From NCBI RefSeq assembly GCF_030954495.1, contig NZ_JAVHUW010000084.1, positions 1 to 64,000 on the forward strand: a DNA stretch of 64,000 nt, read 5' to 3'. The notes below the pieces were generated by a model that worked only from the letters and a program-made list of their open reading frames with translations, made no database searches and was not told the DNA's origin. Positions within the stretch are counted from its first letter, which is position 1; every line of letters starts with the position of its first letter. The translations under genes were made by a program, and so were the position numbers. The stretch comes from Candidatus Desulfosporosinus nitrosoreducens (lineage in GTDB: Bacteria; Bacillota; Desulfitobacteriia; Desulfitobacteriales; Desulfitobacteriaceae). Below are positions 25,346-33,651 of the stretch, piece after piece.

Positions 25346-25954
25346 TCAGTGATTTTTTCTTTTTCTGTTTAGCCAGTAACCCAATAACATCAAAATTAGA
25401 ATACCTACGCATAAATCTAGCCGATGGAATAATGGTTTAAGAGTATTCCAATTCTCCCCTAGCTTCTGGCCAACAATAATCAGCATCAGGCACCAGGGCA
25501 GAGCTCCGGCGACAGTGTAAACAGCCATTTTGAGAGCATTCATGCGTGCGATTCCAGCTGGAAGAGAGATAAACGTTCGCACTACAGGTAATAGTCTGCC
25601 AATAAACACGGTTAATTCGCCGCGGCGTTCGAACAATTTTTCGGCGTTAGATAATTCTCGCTCGTGTATAAAAATATAGCGTCCAAACCTCTTTATGAAC
25701 GGGCGACCTCCCCATAGTCCGATATAATAGGCAACAAGTGCCCCGAATAGGTTACCCAAAGTGGCTGCTATGGTTGCCTGCCAGAGAGTAAAACGACCTA
25801 GAAAGACCATGTAACCGGTGAAAGGAAGAATGAGCTCACTGGGTAAAGGAATACAAGCGCTTTCAATGGCCATAGCCAGAAAAACTCCCAGATAACCGAA
25901 AAGAGAAATAACACTGATGACAAATTGAGCAAGGTGGGATAGAATTGTTTCCAC
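25346..25954 (-). CDS. DedA family membrane protein
   Basis: 202 aa with four to six helices. DedA hallmarks: ESACIPLPSELILPFTGY (re-entrant helix 1), GNLFGALVAYYIG, and the basic motif GRLLPVVRTFISLPAGIARM with conserved Arg residues. DedA proteins are implicated in lipid-carrier or phospholipid translocation and in envelope homeostasis. The start is GTG 25954 with TAGGAGA upstream. It is the second DedA-type gene in the window (cf. the fusion at 15.4 kb). Confidence 0.9.
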   Translation of the reverse strand: METILSHLAQFVISVISLFGYLGVFLAMAIESACIPLPSELILPFTGYMVFLGRFTLWQATIAATLGNLFGALVAYYIGLWGGRPFIKRFGRYIFIHERELSNAEKLFERRGELTVFIGRLLPVVRTFISLPAGIARMNALKMAVYTVAGALPWCLMLIIVGQKLGENWNTLKPLFHRLDLCVGILILMLLGYWLNRKRKNH

Positions 25955-26138
25955 TTCGATTCTCCTAAGTTAAATTTCCTTCGATTTATTTTGAATGTTC
26001 TATTGTCACCTCCATAATGAAAGGATTTTGTCCAAAGCTTGTGATACGTTGATACAAATGCCGAATAACAAGTTTTGGGGCTTCTCCACATCTGTGCGGT
26101 AAATTTGGTTTGTTCATAAGTAATGATAAATTATCAAC

Positions 26139-26156
26139 CTTTAGTTTTTCTTAGAA
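26139..26156 (-). promoter_or_regulatory. TTCTAAG-like repeat before the DedA gene
   Basis: On the minus strand TTCTAAG is followed 11 bp later by ACTAAAG, similar to the pair at 7748-7765. It lies about 185 bp upstream of the GTG. In the rest of 25955-26406 I see only a CTGTACAGTACAG palindrome (26338-26350) and a GTCAGG/CCTGAC hairpin (26350-26369) without a T run. Confidence 0.3.
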
Positions 26157-26406
26157 TTAGCCTTTGGATTTAAATTTTTATCACATTGTATATCAATTAA
26201 GTGTTTGTGAATCAGGAGAGCATTAGGCGGGAAAATTCGCCATAAATTATGAGAGGCCTGTACGGTGATTTTGGATTGCGGCAAGGATCATAAATTCTAT
26301 GGATTATTAGACTGCTGCTCAAGAGGAAGTATTCCGGCTGTACAGTACAGTCAGGTTTTACTTCCTGACAAATTGGTCTTTTAGAAGTTAAATCTAATAA
26401 ATTTGC

Positions 26407-27618
26407 TTAACAAAGAATAGCTACTGAGAGCAGGGCCATTAGGATAGAAAAACTACAGAAAGTTATGATACCAATCCAGGATGCTTGAACCCAAATAATT
26501 GCATTGATCGAAGTACCTACTCCGGCGCCAAGATAGTAAAAGAAAGTGTATAAAGATGTTGCTGTTCCTCGATTTTTCACAGTCCAATCCCCAATTAAAG
26601 AAGTGGCGGTTGATTGCACTGAAAATAGGCCTAAAATTGTTAATGTGATGCCCATAAGAATAAAAATTAAGGACGATGATATTGTTAGCCATAGCCCCAT
26701 AAGCATCAGGGTAAGAGCCAGACCGAGAACGAAACGACGTCCAATAGAATCGGATAAACGACCGGCTCGCGGGGCTATCAAAGCCCCCAGTAAATAAAGT
26801 GCATAGATAAGACTTATCTGAGAGTTATTTAAGTTATAAGGGGCTTGGCTCAGTCTAAAGGGCAGATAAGTCAACACACTTATAAAACTGGCATGCATTG
26901 CAGCTCCTACTAAATAAGTTCCAGCCAGATGGCGATTATGAAGGTGCTCCCCAAAAGATACAAGAATTCTTTTAAGGTCTTCCTTTGAACTTACATTGTC
27001 GGCAGCTGAAGATATGTTACCTGTTTGACTTATTTCATTGGGCAGTACTCTGTCAATGAGAATCCAAGCTATTAATGTGGCTAAGGCGGCACTTAAAAAA
27101 CCAGCTTTCCAGTCTAAGAACTGGCTTAACGTACCTATTTCAATTCTCCCCAGAGGTCCGGCTATTGCTGATGCTGCAGCAAAAATTCCCATTCCTGCAC
27201 CACGTTCCGTTGGGAGAAAAATATCGTTGACATACGAAATAACTGTCGTCATGTAGCCAGGCAATAAAAGCCCTTGTAGTGCGCGTAAAAAGAGCAGAAT
27301 GTAGAAATTTGGTGCTATTGTTAATAATAAAGTAGGAACAATTAAAACTACAGTACTCCAACGCATAACTGTCCACCGTCCATAGCGATCTGAGACGCAT
27401 CCGTATAAGAGAGAAAACAAAGCAATTAAAATTAAGGGTAATGATATAATTAAGCTAACCATTTGAGGAGGTTGATGATAAACCCGGGTCAAAGAGGGAA
27501 GGATTGGCTGTGGGCTATAGATATTAGCAAAGACAAATAGGGTTGAAAAAAAGAGAGCTGATTTTTGTTTGCCAGTTAATCCAATTCGATCGGTTCTGTT
27601 TAAATTTATTAATTCCAA
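26407..27618 (-). CDS. Major facilitator superfamily exporter (YnfM/AraJ-like)
   Basis: 403 aa, 12 membrane helices. MFS motif A is present in the 2-3 loop (YGCVSDRYGRWTVMR) and its repeat in the 8-9 loop (GRLSDSIGRRFVLG). Motif C-like Gly/Pro residues appear in helix 5 (ASAIAGPLGRIEIGTL). This is the drug:H+ antiporter-1/sugar efflux type. The longer frame begins at ATG 27639, but GGAGGAG lies inside it, spaced for TTG 27618. TTAA boxes at 11-12-bp spacing lie upstream (27672-27698). The substrate is unknown. Confidence 0.85.
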   Translation of the reverse strand: MELINLNRTDRIGLTGKQKSALFFSTLFVFANIYSPQPILPSLTRVYHQPPQMVSLIISLPLILIALFSLLYGCVSDRYGRWTVMRWSTVVLIVPTLLLTIAPNFYILLFLRALQGLLLPGYMTTVISYVNDIFLPTERGAGMGIFAAASAIAGPLGRIEIGTLSQFLDWKAGFLSAALATLIAWILIDRVLPNEISQTGNISSAADNVSSKEDLKRILVSFGEHLHNRHLAGTYLVGAAMHASFISVLTYLPFRLSQAPYNLNNSQISLIYALYLLGALIAPRAGRLSDSIGRRFVLGLALTLMLMGLWLTISSSLIFILMGITLTILGLFSVQSTATSLIGDWTVKNRGTATSLYTFFYYLGAGVGTSINAIIWVQASWIGIITFCSFSILMALLSVAILC

Positions 27619-28033
27619 GAAAAACTCCTCCAAGAACATATTTGTTTTGAAGTTAATATGTCCAAGGTATATTAAAGGAAGATTAAAATCTTGGTTAAAG
27701 TATTTATTTTTTAAAATCCATGAATTTATAGTTGGTAATGTTTCCTAATCCCTCTCTTCAGTTAACTTGGTTTCACGGAGCGCCAAAGGGAGAACCGCTG
27801 GCATTTCTTAGCCTGATCCACTTGGCAGAGGTGCCAATTTGTGTGTTTTTTCTGTTTCCTGAGCTTAACCAATTCTTAAAAAAAATTTCAAACTTTTTTC
27901 ATTGTTTTTTTGAAGCATTTGGTTAAAATTATTTTCGATAAGGGGTAACAACTTATTTTTGTGGCACTGACCACCCGCCAGGCAGCAAAGTGCCGGACTT
28001 AACTGCAAATTATTTAGAAGGAGGTCACAATGA
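27619..28033. other. Divergent intergenic region, MFS/HtrA
   Basis: About 415 bp. It contains the TTAA boxes (separate entry), a TTGGCA/TGCCAA hairpin followed at a distance by six T near 27820-27855, and a leader hairpin GGCACT/AGTGCC (27963-27968, 27989-27994) shortly before the htrA ribosome site. No gene is supportable here. Confidence 0.4.
27672..27698 (-). promoter_or_regulatory. Three TTAA boxes before the MFS gene
   Basis: On the minus strand CTTTAACC, TTTTAATC and CCTTTAAT occur in series with TTAA cores at 27695-27698, 27683-27686 and 27672-27675 (spacings 12 and 11 bp). Same style as the other envelope-regulon boxes. Confidence 0.45.
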
Positions 28034-29245
28034 ATGAGTTATTACAATAAGGACAATCCATATCAGTCGAGTTATCCCCAAACCCCGCCCACCCCAAAAC
28101 ATACGCGTTATTTGCTCACCCTTGTTTTATGCTTAACCAGTGCGTTGGTGGGTGGCTTAGTGTCAGTCGGTGTTGCCCCTTCAATCTACGCCAACAAAAC
28201 ATCCAGCCAGACCAGTTCTCCCGTTATTTTGAACCAGGCCTCTACAAAACCTATCAAATTGGATTACAACTCCACTGATTTTCCAGTCGTGGACATAGCC
28301 AAAAACGTCGGCCCGGCCGTCGTCAATATTTCCAATTTTCAAAGTAACGCCGGAGCCGGAACATTTGGCTGGGGATTTGAAGCCGGAAATAGCAGCGGCA
28401 ATAGTTTGGTGGAGTCGGGAAGCGGTTCCGGTTTCATCATTGATGCTCAGAACGGCTATATCGTAACTAATAATCACGTCATTGACGGAGCGAAAAAGCT
28501 TGTCGTAAATTTGCCGGACGGAAGAAATGTGGATGCCAAAGTAGTGGGTGCGGACCCGCGTACAGATTTGGCCGTTATTAAAATTAGCGATACCAGTAAT
28601 TTAACGGCGGTAACGATTGGAGATTCCTCCAAGCTCCAGGTTGGTGAACCGGTTGTGGCCATAGGCAATCCGGGGGGAGAAGCATTTGCCGGTTCCGTCA
28701 CCACGGGAGTGGTGTCGGCGACGAATCGCATCTTGGATATTGAAGGGGAATCCAGCTTTAATTTAATTCAGACCGATGCGGCAATAAACCCGGGGAATAG
28801 TGGAGGGCCGTTAGTCAATTATCTAGGTCAGGTCATTGGAATTAATTCGGCCAAATACGCGCAAACAGGATTTGAGGGCATGGGCTTTGCTATTCCGATT
28901 ACAGACGCTATGCCGACGATTCAACAGTTAATTCAAAAAGGCTATGCCAGTCATGCGGGGTTGAATGTTCAAGTCGCCAATCAATATACCCCGGAGTATG
29001 CCTCCCAAAAAGGATGGCCGGCGGGAGCCTACATTTTGCAGGTTATCAGCGGCGGAGCCGCGGATCAGGCCGGTTTGCAGCAAGGAGATATTATCACGAA
29101 GGTAAATGACGTTACAATTTCCGATTCTACAAGCTTGACTCACGAACTCTTCAAATATAAACCGGGGGACAAGGTCAATATAACCTATTACCGCAATGGG
29201 TCAACTAAAAATGTTACGGTAGCTCTTGTCGAAATAAAGGATTAA
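28034..29245 (+). CDS. HtrA/DegP-like membrane-anchored serine protease
   Basis: 403 aa. A cytoplasmic N-terminus rich in Pro/Tyr/Gln, one membrane anchor (about 27-48), a trypsin-like protease domain (about 75-285) with catalytic triad H148 (NNHVID), D178 (RTDLAVIK) and S256 (GNSGGP), and one PDZ domain (about 300-395, PAGAYILQVISGGAADQAG). Surface quality-control protease for misfolded exported proteins. AAGGAGG precedes two overlapping ATGs; the one at 28034 gives the protein, while the one at 28030 gives only a six-codon frame. A perfect terminator follows. Confidence 0.92.
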   Translation: MSYYNKDNPYQSSYPQTPPTPKHTRYLLTLVLCLTSALVGGLVSVGVAPSIYANKTSSQTSSPVILNQASTKPIKLDYNSTDFPVVDIAKNVGPAVVNISNFQSNAGAGTFGWGFEAGNSSGNSLVESGSGSGFIIDAQNGYIVTNNHVIDGAKKLVVNLPDGRNVDAKVVGADPRTDLAVIKISDTSNLTAVTIGDSSKLQVGEPVVAIGNPGGEAFAGSVTTGVVSATNRILDIEGESSFNLIQTDAAINPGNSGGPLVNYLGQVIGINSAKYAQTGFEGMGFAIPITDAMPTIQQLIQKGYASHAGLNVQVANQYTPEYASQKGWPAGAYILQVISGGAADQAGLQQGDIITKVNDVTISDSTSLTHELFKYKPGDKVNITYYRNGSTKNVTVALVEIKD

Positions 29246-29253
29246 CTTAAGTC

Positions 29254-29278
29254 AGGAGGCTTATAAGCCTCCTTTTTT
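29254..29278 (+). terminator. Rho-independent terminator
   Basis: A 20-bp perfect palindrome, AGGAGGCTTATAAGCCTCCT (29254-29273), followed by TTTTT. It ends htrA. Confidence 0.9.
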
Positions 29279-29424
29279 GTACTTTCAGACACACATGCCG
29301 CGAGACGGCAACACTGAGGAATAAAAAATAAGCAGGTCAATATTTTGCAATAGACTGAAGACAGGAGCTGCTTTATATAGTAGAATTACCAGTGTCTAGC
29401 TAAATTTTCTGCTGGCTGGTTGGA

Positions 29425-29465
29425 AAAAATCGAGGCAAATTTACATGGGGCCTCGATTTTTGGTC
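29425..29465 (+). terminator. Second terminator between htrA and the GGDEF gene
   Basis: AAAAATCGAGGC (29425-29436) pairs perfectly with GCCTCGATTTTT (29450-29461), then TGGTCGTTTT. Because htrA already has its own terminator at 29254, this one implies a separate short transcript between (a TATATAGT -10-like element lies near 29375) or a leader attenuator. Confidence 0.65.
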
Positions 29466-29512
29466 GTTTTGATACAGGTCATAAGAGTGAGTGGGAAAAG
29501 GAGAAGGGATAA

Positions 29513-30634
29513 ATGCCACTGGTATATTATATTCAAACCTCCGCTATTGGACTTGGAATCACATTGATTCTATATTTCCACATAGGCAGACATGATTTGT
29601 ATGCGACCTTATCGCAAAAGATTTTTCGCCGGCTGATTTTCGTCAATATTATTCTGCTTATGCTGGAGATGTTGCTGAATATTTTCACCGGCATGAATTT
29701 GCTTGCAGCCAGAATTTTACTGCCGGCTATTGTCTGTATATTTTATATAGCAAATCCGCTACCGGAAGCTTTATGGATTCTCTATCTTGATTCTATTATA
29801 TCTAAGAATGAGCAGAAAACGAGCTCCTGGCTTGGTCTGGTTGTGGCATTGCCCTTGGTTTTCAACAGCATAATGTCGATAGCCAGTCTGAAGGGAGGCT
29901 TTCTTTTTTATATTGATGCTCAGAATGTATATCACCGGGGTGCCCACTATTGGCTGTTGCCGGCAATCTGTTATAGCTATCTGGTATATTATATCGTTAT
30001 CGTATTGCTAAAGCGGAAGTCTGTGTTGAAACAGGAACGGATGGCTTTGCTCTATGCCGCCGCACCCCCTCTTGTTTTCGGAATGTTGCAATGCTTATTT
30101 TTTGGCATAAGTTTACTTTGGGTTTCCCTCTCATTTTCTCTGCTTATAGTCTACATGAACCTGCAAAGCTCCCAGGTGTATATAGATCATTTGACCGGCC
30201 TGGCCAATCGCCGCAAGTTTGACTTATTGCTCTTGAATTTTTCCATGAGACGGAAAAATATGGGTGGTATTATGATTGATATTGATAGTTTTAAACAGAT
30301 TAACGATACATACGGTCACAAAACAGGAGATATCGTGCTTGAAAACATGGGGATTATTTTGAAGAGAAGCTTGCGAAAGGAAGATTTTGTCGCTCGCATT
30401 GGCGGTGACGAATTTGCCGTTTTGCTTGAGGCGGATCAGCTTGAGCAGCTAGAAAGTGCCGTTAACAGAATACAGGATGGCATTAAAGAATTTAATTCAA
30501 ATTCTCAGCATCCCTTTGAACTGCGCGTAAGTATGGGGTATGATTTGTGGAATTTGGAATCGGAAAAAAATCAGGAGCAATTTATTAAGCACATTGACCA
30601 AAAGATGTATGCTGAAAAAAAGAGTCATGCTTAA
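29513..30634 (+). CDS. Membrane-bound diguanylate cyclase
   Basis: 373 aa. Six or seven N-terminal helices (about 5-215) of a 7TM-sensor type, then a GGDEF domain (about 220-370) with an intact active site G297-G298-D299-E300-F301 and an RxxD inhibitory site (RKED) exactly five residues before it, so it is predicted to make c-di-GMP and be product-inhibited. The early DHLTGLANRRKFD matches the domain start. GGAGAAGGG precedes the ATG. Confidence 0.92.
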   Translation: MPLVYYIQTSAIGLGITLILYFHIGRHDLYATLSQKIFRRLIFVNIILLMLEMLLNIFTGMNLLAARILLPAIVCIFYIANPLPEALWILYLDSIISKNEQKTSSWLGLVVALPLVFNSIMSIASLKGGFLFYIDAQNVYHRGAHYWLLPAICYSYLVYYIVIVLLKRKSVLKQERMALLYAAAPPLVFGMLQCLFFGISLLWVSLSFSLLIVYMNLQSSQVYIDHLTGLANRRKFDLLLLNFSMRRKNMGGIMIDIDSFKQINDTYGHKTGDIVLENMGIILKRSLRKEDFVARIGGDEFAVLLEADQLEQLESAVNRIQDGIKEFNSNSQHPFELRVSMGYDLWNLESEKNQEQFIKHIDQKMYAEKKSHA

Positions 30635-30682
30635 ATTAAAGCATGAGTAAAATTCCGGTTAAGGCTCCCGGCATATAATTTT

Positions 30683-30856
30683 TTAAGGCTCTATTCGTGG
30701 AAGACTCGAAGTTATAGTGGCGGTTAAGCATTTAGGACAGAAATAATACTGATGATTAGCAGCCGTAATTATTTTTATTCTTAAAATTTTAGAAGTACAT
30801 TGGACCCAATTGCTCAAATAGTCTGGATTCTGACAATGGGGACAGTATAATAACAT
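30683..30856 (-). CDS. Small zinc-ribbon protein
   Basis: 57 aa read directly from the minus strand. It begins MLLYCPHCQNPDYLSNW and ends with a second knuckle YYFCPKCLTATITS. The CPHC and CPKC pairs, 32 residues apart, form a classical zinc ribbon. AAGGAAGTGAG precedes the ATG. Short Zn-ribbon proteins of this kind are common and unassigned. It lies between the diguanylate cyclase and the ferritin-like gene, on the opposite strand. Confidence 0.6.
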   Translation of the reverse strand: MLLYCPHCQNPDYLSNWVQCTSKILRIKIITAANHQYYFCPKCLTATITSSLPRIEP

Positions 30857-31008
30857 GTTTGTCTCACTTCCTTAAGATTAGCCTATGGGGGTATATGACA
30901 AGTGTTACAAGCTTGTGGGGAATAATTAATAGACTTGTCAGAGAGATAACGCTTGAGATCAATTAGCGGAAGGCTTTTCGAAATATTGATTGATAAAAGC
31001 CTAAAGAA

Positions 31009-31045
31009 AGAGGTCCCCGCAGTTTTACGCTGAGGACCTTTCCAT
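31009..31045 (+). terminator. Possible terminator
   Basis: AGGTCC and GGACCT arms with partial inner pairing, then TTTCCATCTTTC. An AGGCTTTT/AAAAGCCT hairpin lies at 30971-31002 just before it. No + gene ends here except, remotely, the GGDEF gene. Confidence 0.35.
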
Positions 31046-31146
31046 CTTTCTATATGAAATAACTATTGAAGGGCGCCAAAACTTTAAGTAGATAAATGCG
31101 AAGCTGTACATAATAACTTAAATGTTGTTATGTAGGGGGGATTACT

Positions 31147-31749
31147 ATGGATGTAAAAACACTCATTTCTAAACTAAACTGGTTTTACAGTTTGGAATTA
31201 AATCAAGTCGACTTATATAATGCTCAAAGCAAAGCTTTCAAAGGCAGGTATAGCGGCATAGTCCTGGAACGCTGTGCGTTTATTGAACAAAACCATGTGG
31301 ATAATATTGGAGAAAAGATTAAAGAGCTTGGCGCCAAACCAACAGTTTTAGGCGATATCATTTCCCCTATACTTGGCAAGACAGCCGGTGAACTTAGCGC
31401 CATGACAGGTTTGGAAAATACCTTGGCGATAGATATCCTGATCGAACAAAAAGCTATGAAAGACTACAACGATTTGCTCAACAAGCTCTATCAGGAAAAC
31501 TATGGTGATGAAGAGCTGCTTAAAATTCTCCAACATAATTTTGTCGATGAACATATACATACCGAGTGGTTTCGGACGAAAATAATTGCCTTAAAACAGT
31601 ATGAATTTACAGCGAAACATTTTAGTTCAAGTACTAAAATGCAAACTCCAAACCAAGTGATCGATGGTTTCCTCAACAACCACTCGCGCACAAATCTCAA
31701 AAGGGCAAAGTTAATTAAGCCGCGGCCGTTGAAAACTGTAGACTGGTAA
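31147..31749 (+). CDS. Ferritin-like domain protein (COQ7-like four-helix bundle)
   Basis: 200 aa, all-helical, with Glu/His spaced as in ferritin-like di-iron proteins: LELNQVDLY (about 16-24), ERCAFIEQNHVDNI (about 40-53), the Glu of IEQKAMKDY (about 100), and VDEHIHTEWF (about 137-146). These provide E, ExxH, E and ExxH-type ligands in order. The usual length of such proteins is 150-200 aa. Function unknown; possible iron or oxidative-stress role. GTAGGGGGG precedes the ATG. Monocistronic. Confidence 0.75.
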   Translation: MDVKTLISKLNWFYSLELNQVDLYNAQSKAFKGRYSGIVLERCAFIEQNHVDNIGEKIKELGAKPTVLGDIISPILGKTAGELSAMTGLENTLAIDILIEQKAMKDYNDLLNKLYQENYGDEELLKILQHNFVDEHIHTEWFRTKIIALKQYEFTAKHFSSSTKMQTPNQVIDGFLNNHSRTNLKRAKLIKPRPLKTVDW

Positions 31750-31858
31750 TTGAAATATCCTTACCTCCGCAATGTCAGATTTTTGAATAGCTGAAGTTTT
31801 GTTAGAGAGAATGTCCGCGAGGCAGGCAGCGAGACTTACGGTCATATTCACAAAAAAC

Positions 31859-32707
31859 CTAGTTAGCGATAAGAATTTGATACGCACACTTAAACTCCTG
31901 ACAGGGCTGCAAGGAGAGGATGCCTTCTTTCTGGGAAATCTGCTTACTTTCTTCAGATCTGTCGGCGATTCCAAACCAAGGTTCAATGCAAATAAAGGGT
32001 GCCTCGTCTGCCTTCGTCCAAATTCCGAGGTAGGGGAAGTTTTCAAAACGAACGGTTATTGATTTGCCTGTTTTCCGGCTTTTCAGAATGACAAACTGGG
32101 ATTGCAGATTTTCGAACACTAAGGCTCCTTTTTGGAAAAGCTTATGTTCTAACTTTAGAGTGTTTCCATTCTGTAAGCGGAGTTCTTCCAGGTCTTCAGC
32201 CAGACAGTGTTCGATTTTATCAAAGATCAATTCATAGTCACTGAACATTTCTTCTGATGAAAATGGACAATTGAAACCCGGGTGTGCACCAAGCGAAAAA
32301 TAGATTTGTTTGTCATCTGTGTTTTTTACAATGTATTGTATATCCACACCATTACCTAAGAGCGAGTATTTAATTACGAGCTTGAACTTAAAGGGAAACC
32401 TGGCAAGGGTCGTTTTATCATAGTCAAGACAGTACATAATCTGGCTGTTTGAGACTTCAATCTCAGTAAATTCCATATCTCTAGCGAATCCATGGATGGG
32501 GAGAGAATAGGAATTATTCCTAACGTAATATTTGTCATTAGCCAATTTTCCGACGATGGGAAAACAAATCGGTGCATGCCAAGGCCAATATTTTAAATCC
32601 CCCTGCCAAATATATTCCGTTTGGTCTTGTTTTGACACTAGGTTTTGAATTTCTGCCCCCTTAGCTTCCAACACAACAGAGATAAATTCATTTTCCAGTA
32701 CAGGCAT
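31859..32707 (-). CDS. Aldose 1-epimerase family protein (LacX-like)
   Basis: 282 aa beta-sandwich family. Active-site regions are visible: LPIHGFARD (first His), FSLGAHPGFNCP (catalytic His) and FICIEPWFG (catalytic Glu). LacX-like members are shorter than GalM and act on unidentified sugars or sugar phosphates. AAGGAG precedes the ATG at about 11 nt. It converges on the ferritin-like gene. Confidence 0.85.
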   Translation of the reverse strand: MPVLENEFISVVLEAKGAEIQNLVSKQDQTEYIWQGDLKYWPWHAPICFPIVGKLANDKYYVRNNSYSLPIHGFARDMEFTEIEVSNSQIMYCLDYDKTTLARFPFKFKLVIKYSLLGNGVDIQYIVKNTDDKQIYFSLGAHPGFNCPFSSEEMFSDYELIFDKIEHCLAEDLEELRLQNGNTLKLEHKLFQKGALVFENLQSQFVILKSRKTGKSITVRFENFPYLGIWTKADEAPFICIEPWFGIADRSEESKQISQKEGILSLQPCQEFKCAYQILIAN

Positions 32708-32836
32708 CTATATCTATACTCCTTCATTTAAAGTTCTGAATTAATAAGTTGTTCTTAAGTGTCTTTAGGCCAATACTAATATAATTTTGCTAAAAGTCTT
32801 TGTCAAATGTATATCTTTTTGTCTGACTATGGATAC

Positions 32837-32882
32837 GGCAAAGGCAGGTGGGAAAGCATTTTCGCCCTGCCTTTGCCTATTT
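32837..32882 (+). terminator. Orphan terminator upstream of the spore coat gene
   Basis: Perfect 12-bp stem (GGCAAAGGCAGG at 32837-32848, CCTGCCTTTGCC at 32866-32877) with TATTTTAG. Oriented +, in a divergent gap with no + gene upstream (32708-33022). Confidence 0.6.
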
Positions 32883-33022
32883 TAGCTTAACTCGCCTTTA
32901 ATTAAGTATTGCTGTTTAAAATACGTTACGACAGGTACAAACACTTGTTTTTGGATATATATGGCAACAATGAGATATGAGCATATAGTATAGTAAGTAA
33001 GTGCTAGGAGGTGATTTCTCAG

Positions 33023-33277
33023 ATGTATGGCTGTGTAGGAACTCCGATTTGTTGTCCTCCTCAATATTGTGTGCGCGATTATTGCACGCCGCGCATAGTT
33101 CCAGTGATTCACCCGGTTGTAAACGTTAACCGTTACAATGTTGTGAATGTTCCCCAACACTATTATCAGCCGATGACAACGAATGTCGTTGTTGATCCCG
33201 GGCAAAGCTATGCCGGATATGGTGGCAATGTTGGCAATGTTGGAAATTCCGGCTATAATAATCGTCTTTTCTTCTAG
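33023..33277 (+). CDS. CotD-like spore coat protein
   Basis: 84 aa, Cys-rich N-terminus (MYGCVGTPICCPPQYCVRDY), a central HPVVNVNRYNVVNV...YYQPMTTNVVVDPG block matching the CotD family (HPxxxxVN...Vxxx repeats), and a Gly/Asn C-terminus with GNVGNVGN repeats. Inner-coat structural protein, cross-linked in the mother cell. AGGAGGTGAT is spaced for ATG 33023; the GTG at 33011 overlaps it. CATATAGTA at 32982 resembles a sigma-K -10 with an AC-containing -35, as expected for a coat gene (inference). An antisense frame covers it and is disregarded. Confidence 0.75.
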   Translation: MYGCVGTPICCPPQYCVRDYCTPRIVPVIHPVVNVNRYNVVNVPQHYYQPMTTNVVVDPGQSYAGYGGNVGNVGNSGYNNRLFF

Positions 33278-33343
33278 ATGGAACTCTTAAAGGTGTAGCG
33301 AAAACCGTAAGTTTCGCTGCGCCTCTCTTTCTTTCAATGAGGG

Positions 33344-33371
33344 ATAGCTGTCAAGACAATTTGACAGCTAT
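33344..33371 (+). terminator. Perfect 11-bp hairpin after the coat gene
   Basis: ATAGCTGTCAA (33344-33354) and TTGACAGCTAT (33361-33371). An AGCGAAA/TTTCGCT stem with a CTCTCTTTCTTTC tail (33297-33330) comes first and is the more likely coat-gene terminator. The remaining 33372-33651 contains no gene I can support. Confidence 0.45.
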
Positions 33372-33651
33372 TCTTGACTTCCCCAAACACCGTCAGTTGG
33401 CATATAGAATTGCCTGAGCTAATCTGCTATACTGAAATCGCAATGGCAAGGAGGCTGAATCCCCTTATTAAAGAATTCGGCTCTTTTCTTATCGAATCAT
33501 AGCACATTATAGCGGTCAGTATTCTTGGCCCAATGGGGCGGAATATTCTCGTTTATTAACAGCCTGGACGCGCTTGACAACAGGCAATTTGTTTCGGAAC
33601 AGTGATAGTACCTTCATTACTTCATTAAAAGACGAAGGGATGTGAAGAAAA

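Noticed and set aside
27732..27926. 64-codon plus frame before htrA
   Set aside because: Unusual Phe-rich composition, no ribosome site, falls in a region of promoter-like boxes and hairpins.
29281..29512. c-di-GMP riboswitch before the GGDEF gene
   Set aside because: No match to the conserved GEMM core; the hairpin at 29425 is a plain terminator.
32882..33205. 107-codon minus-strand frame over the coat gene region
   Set aside because: Antisense to the CotD-like gene, low-complexity composition caused by the coat repeats, no convincing ribosome site.
33443..33502. 19-codon frame starting ATGGCAAGGAGG
   Set aside because: No ribosome site and no similarity to a known leader peptide.
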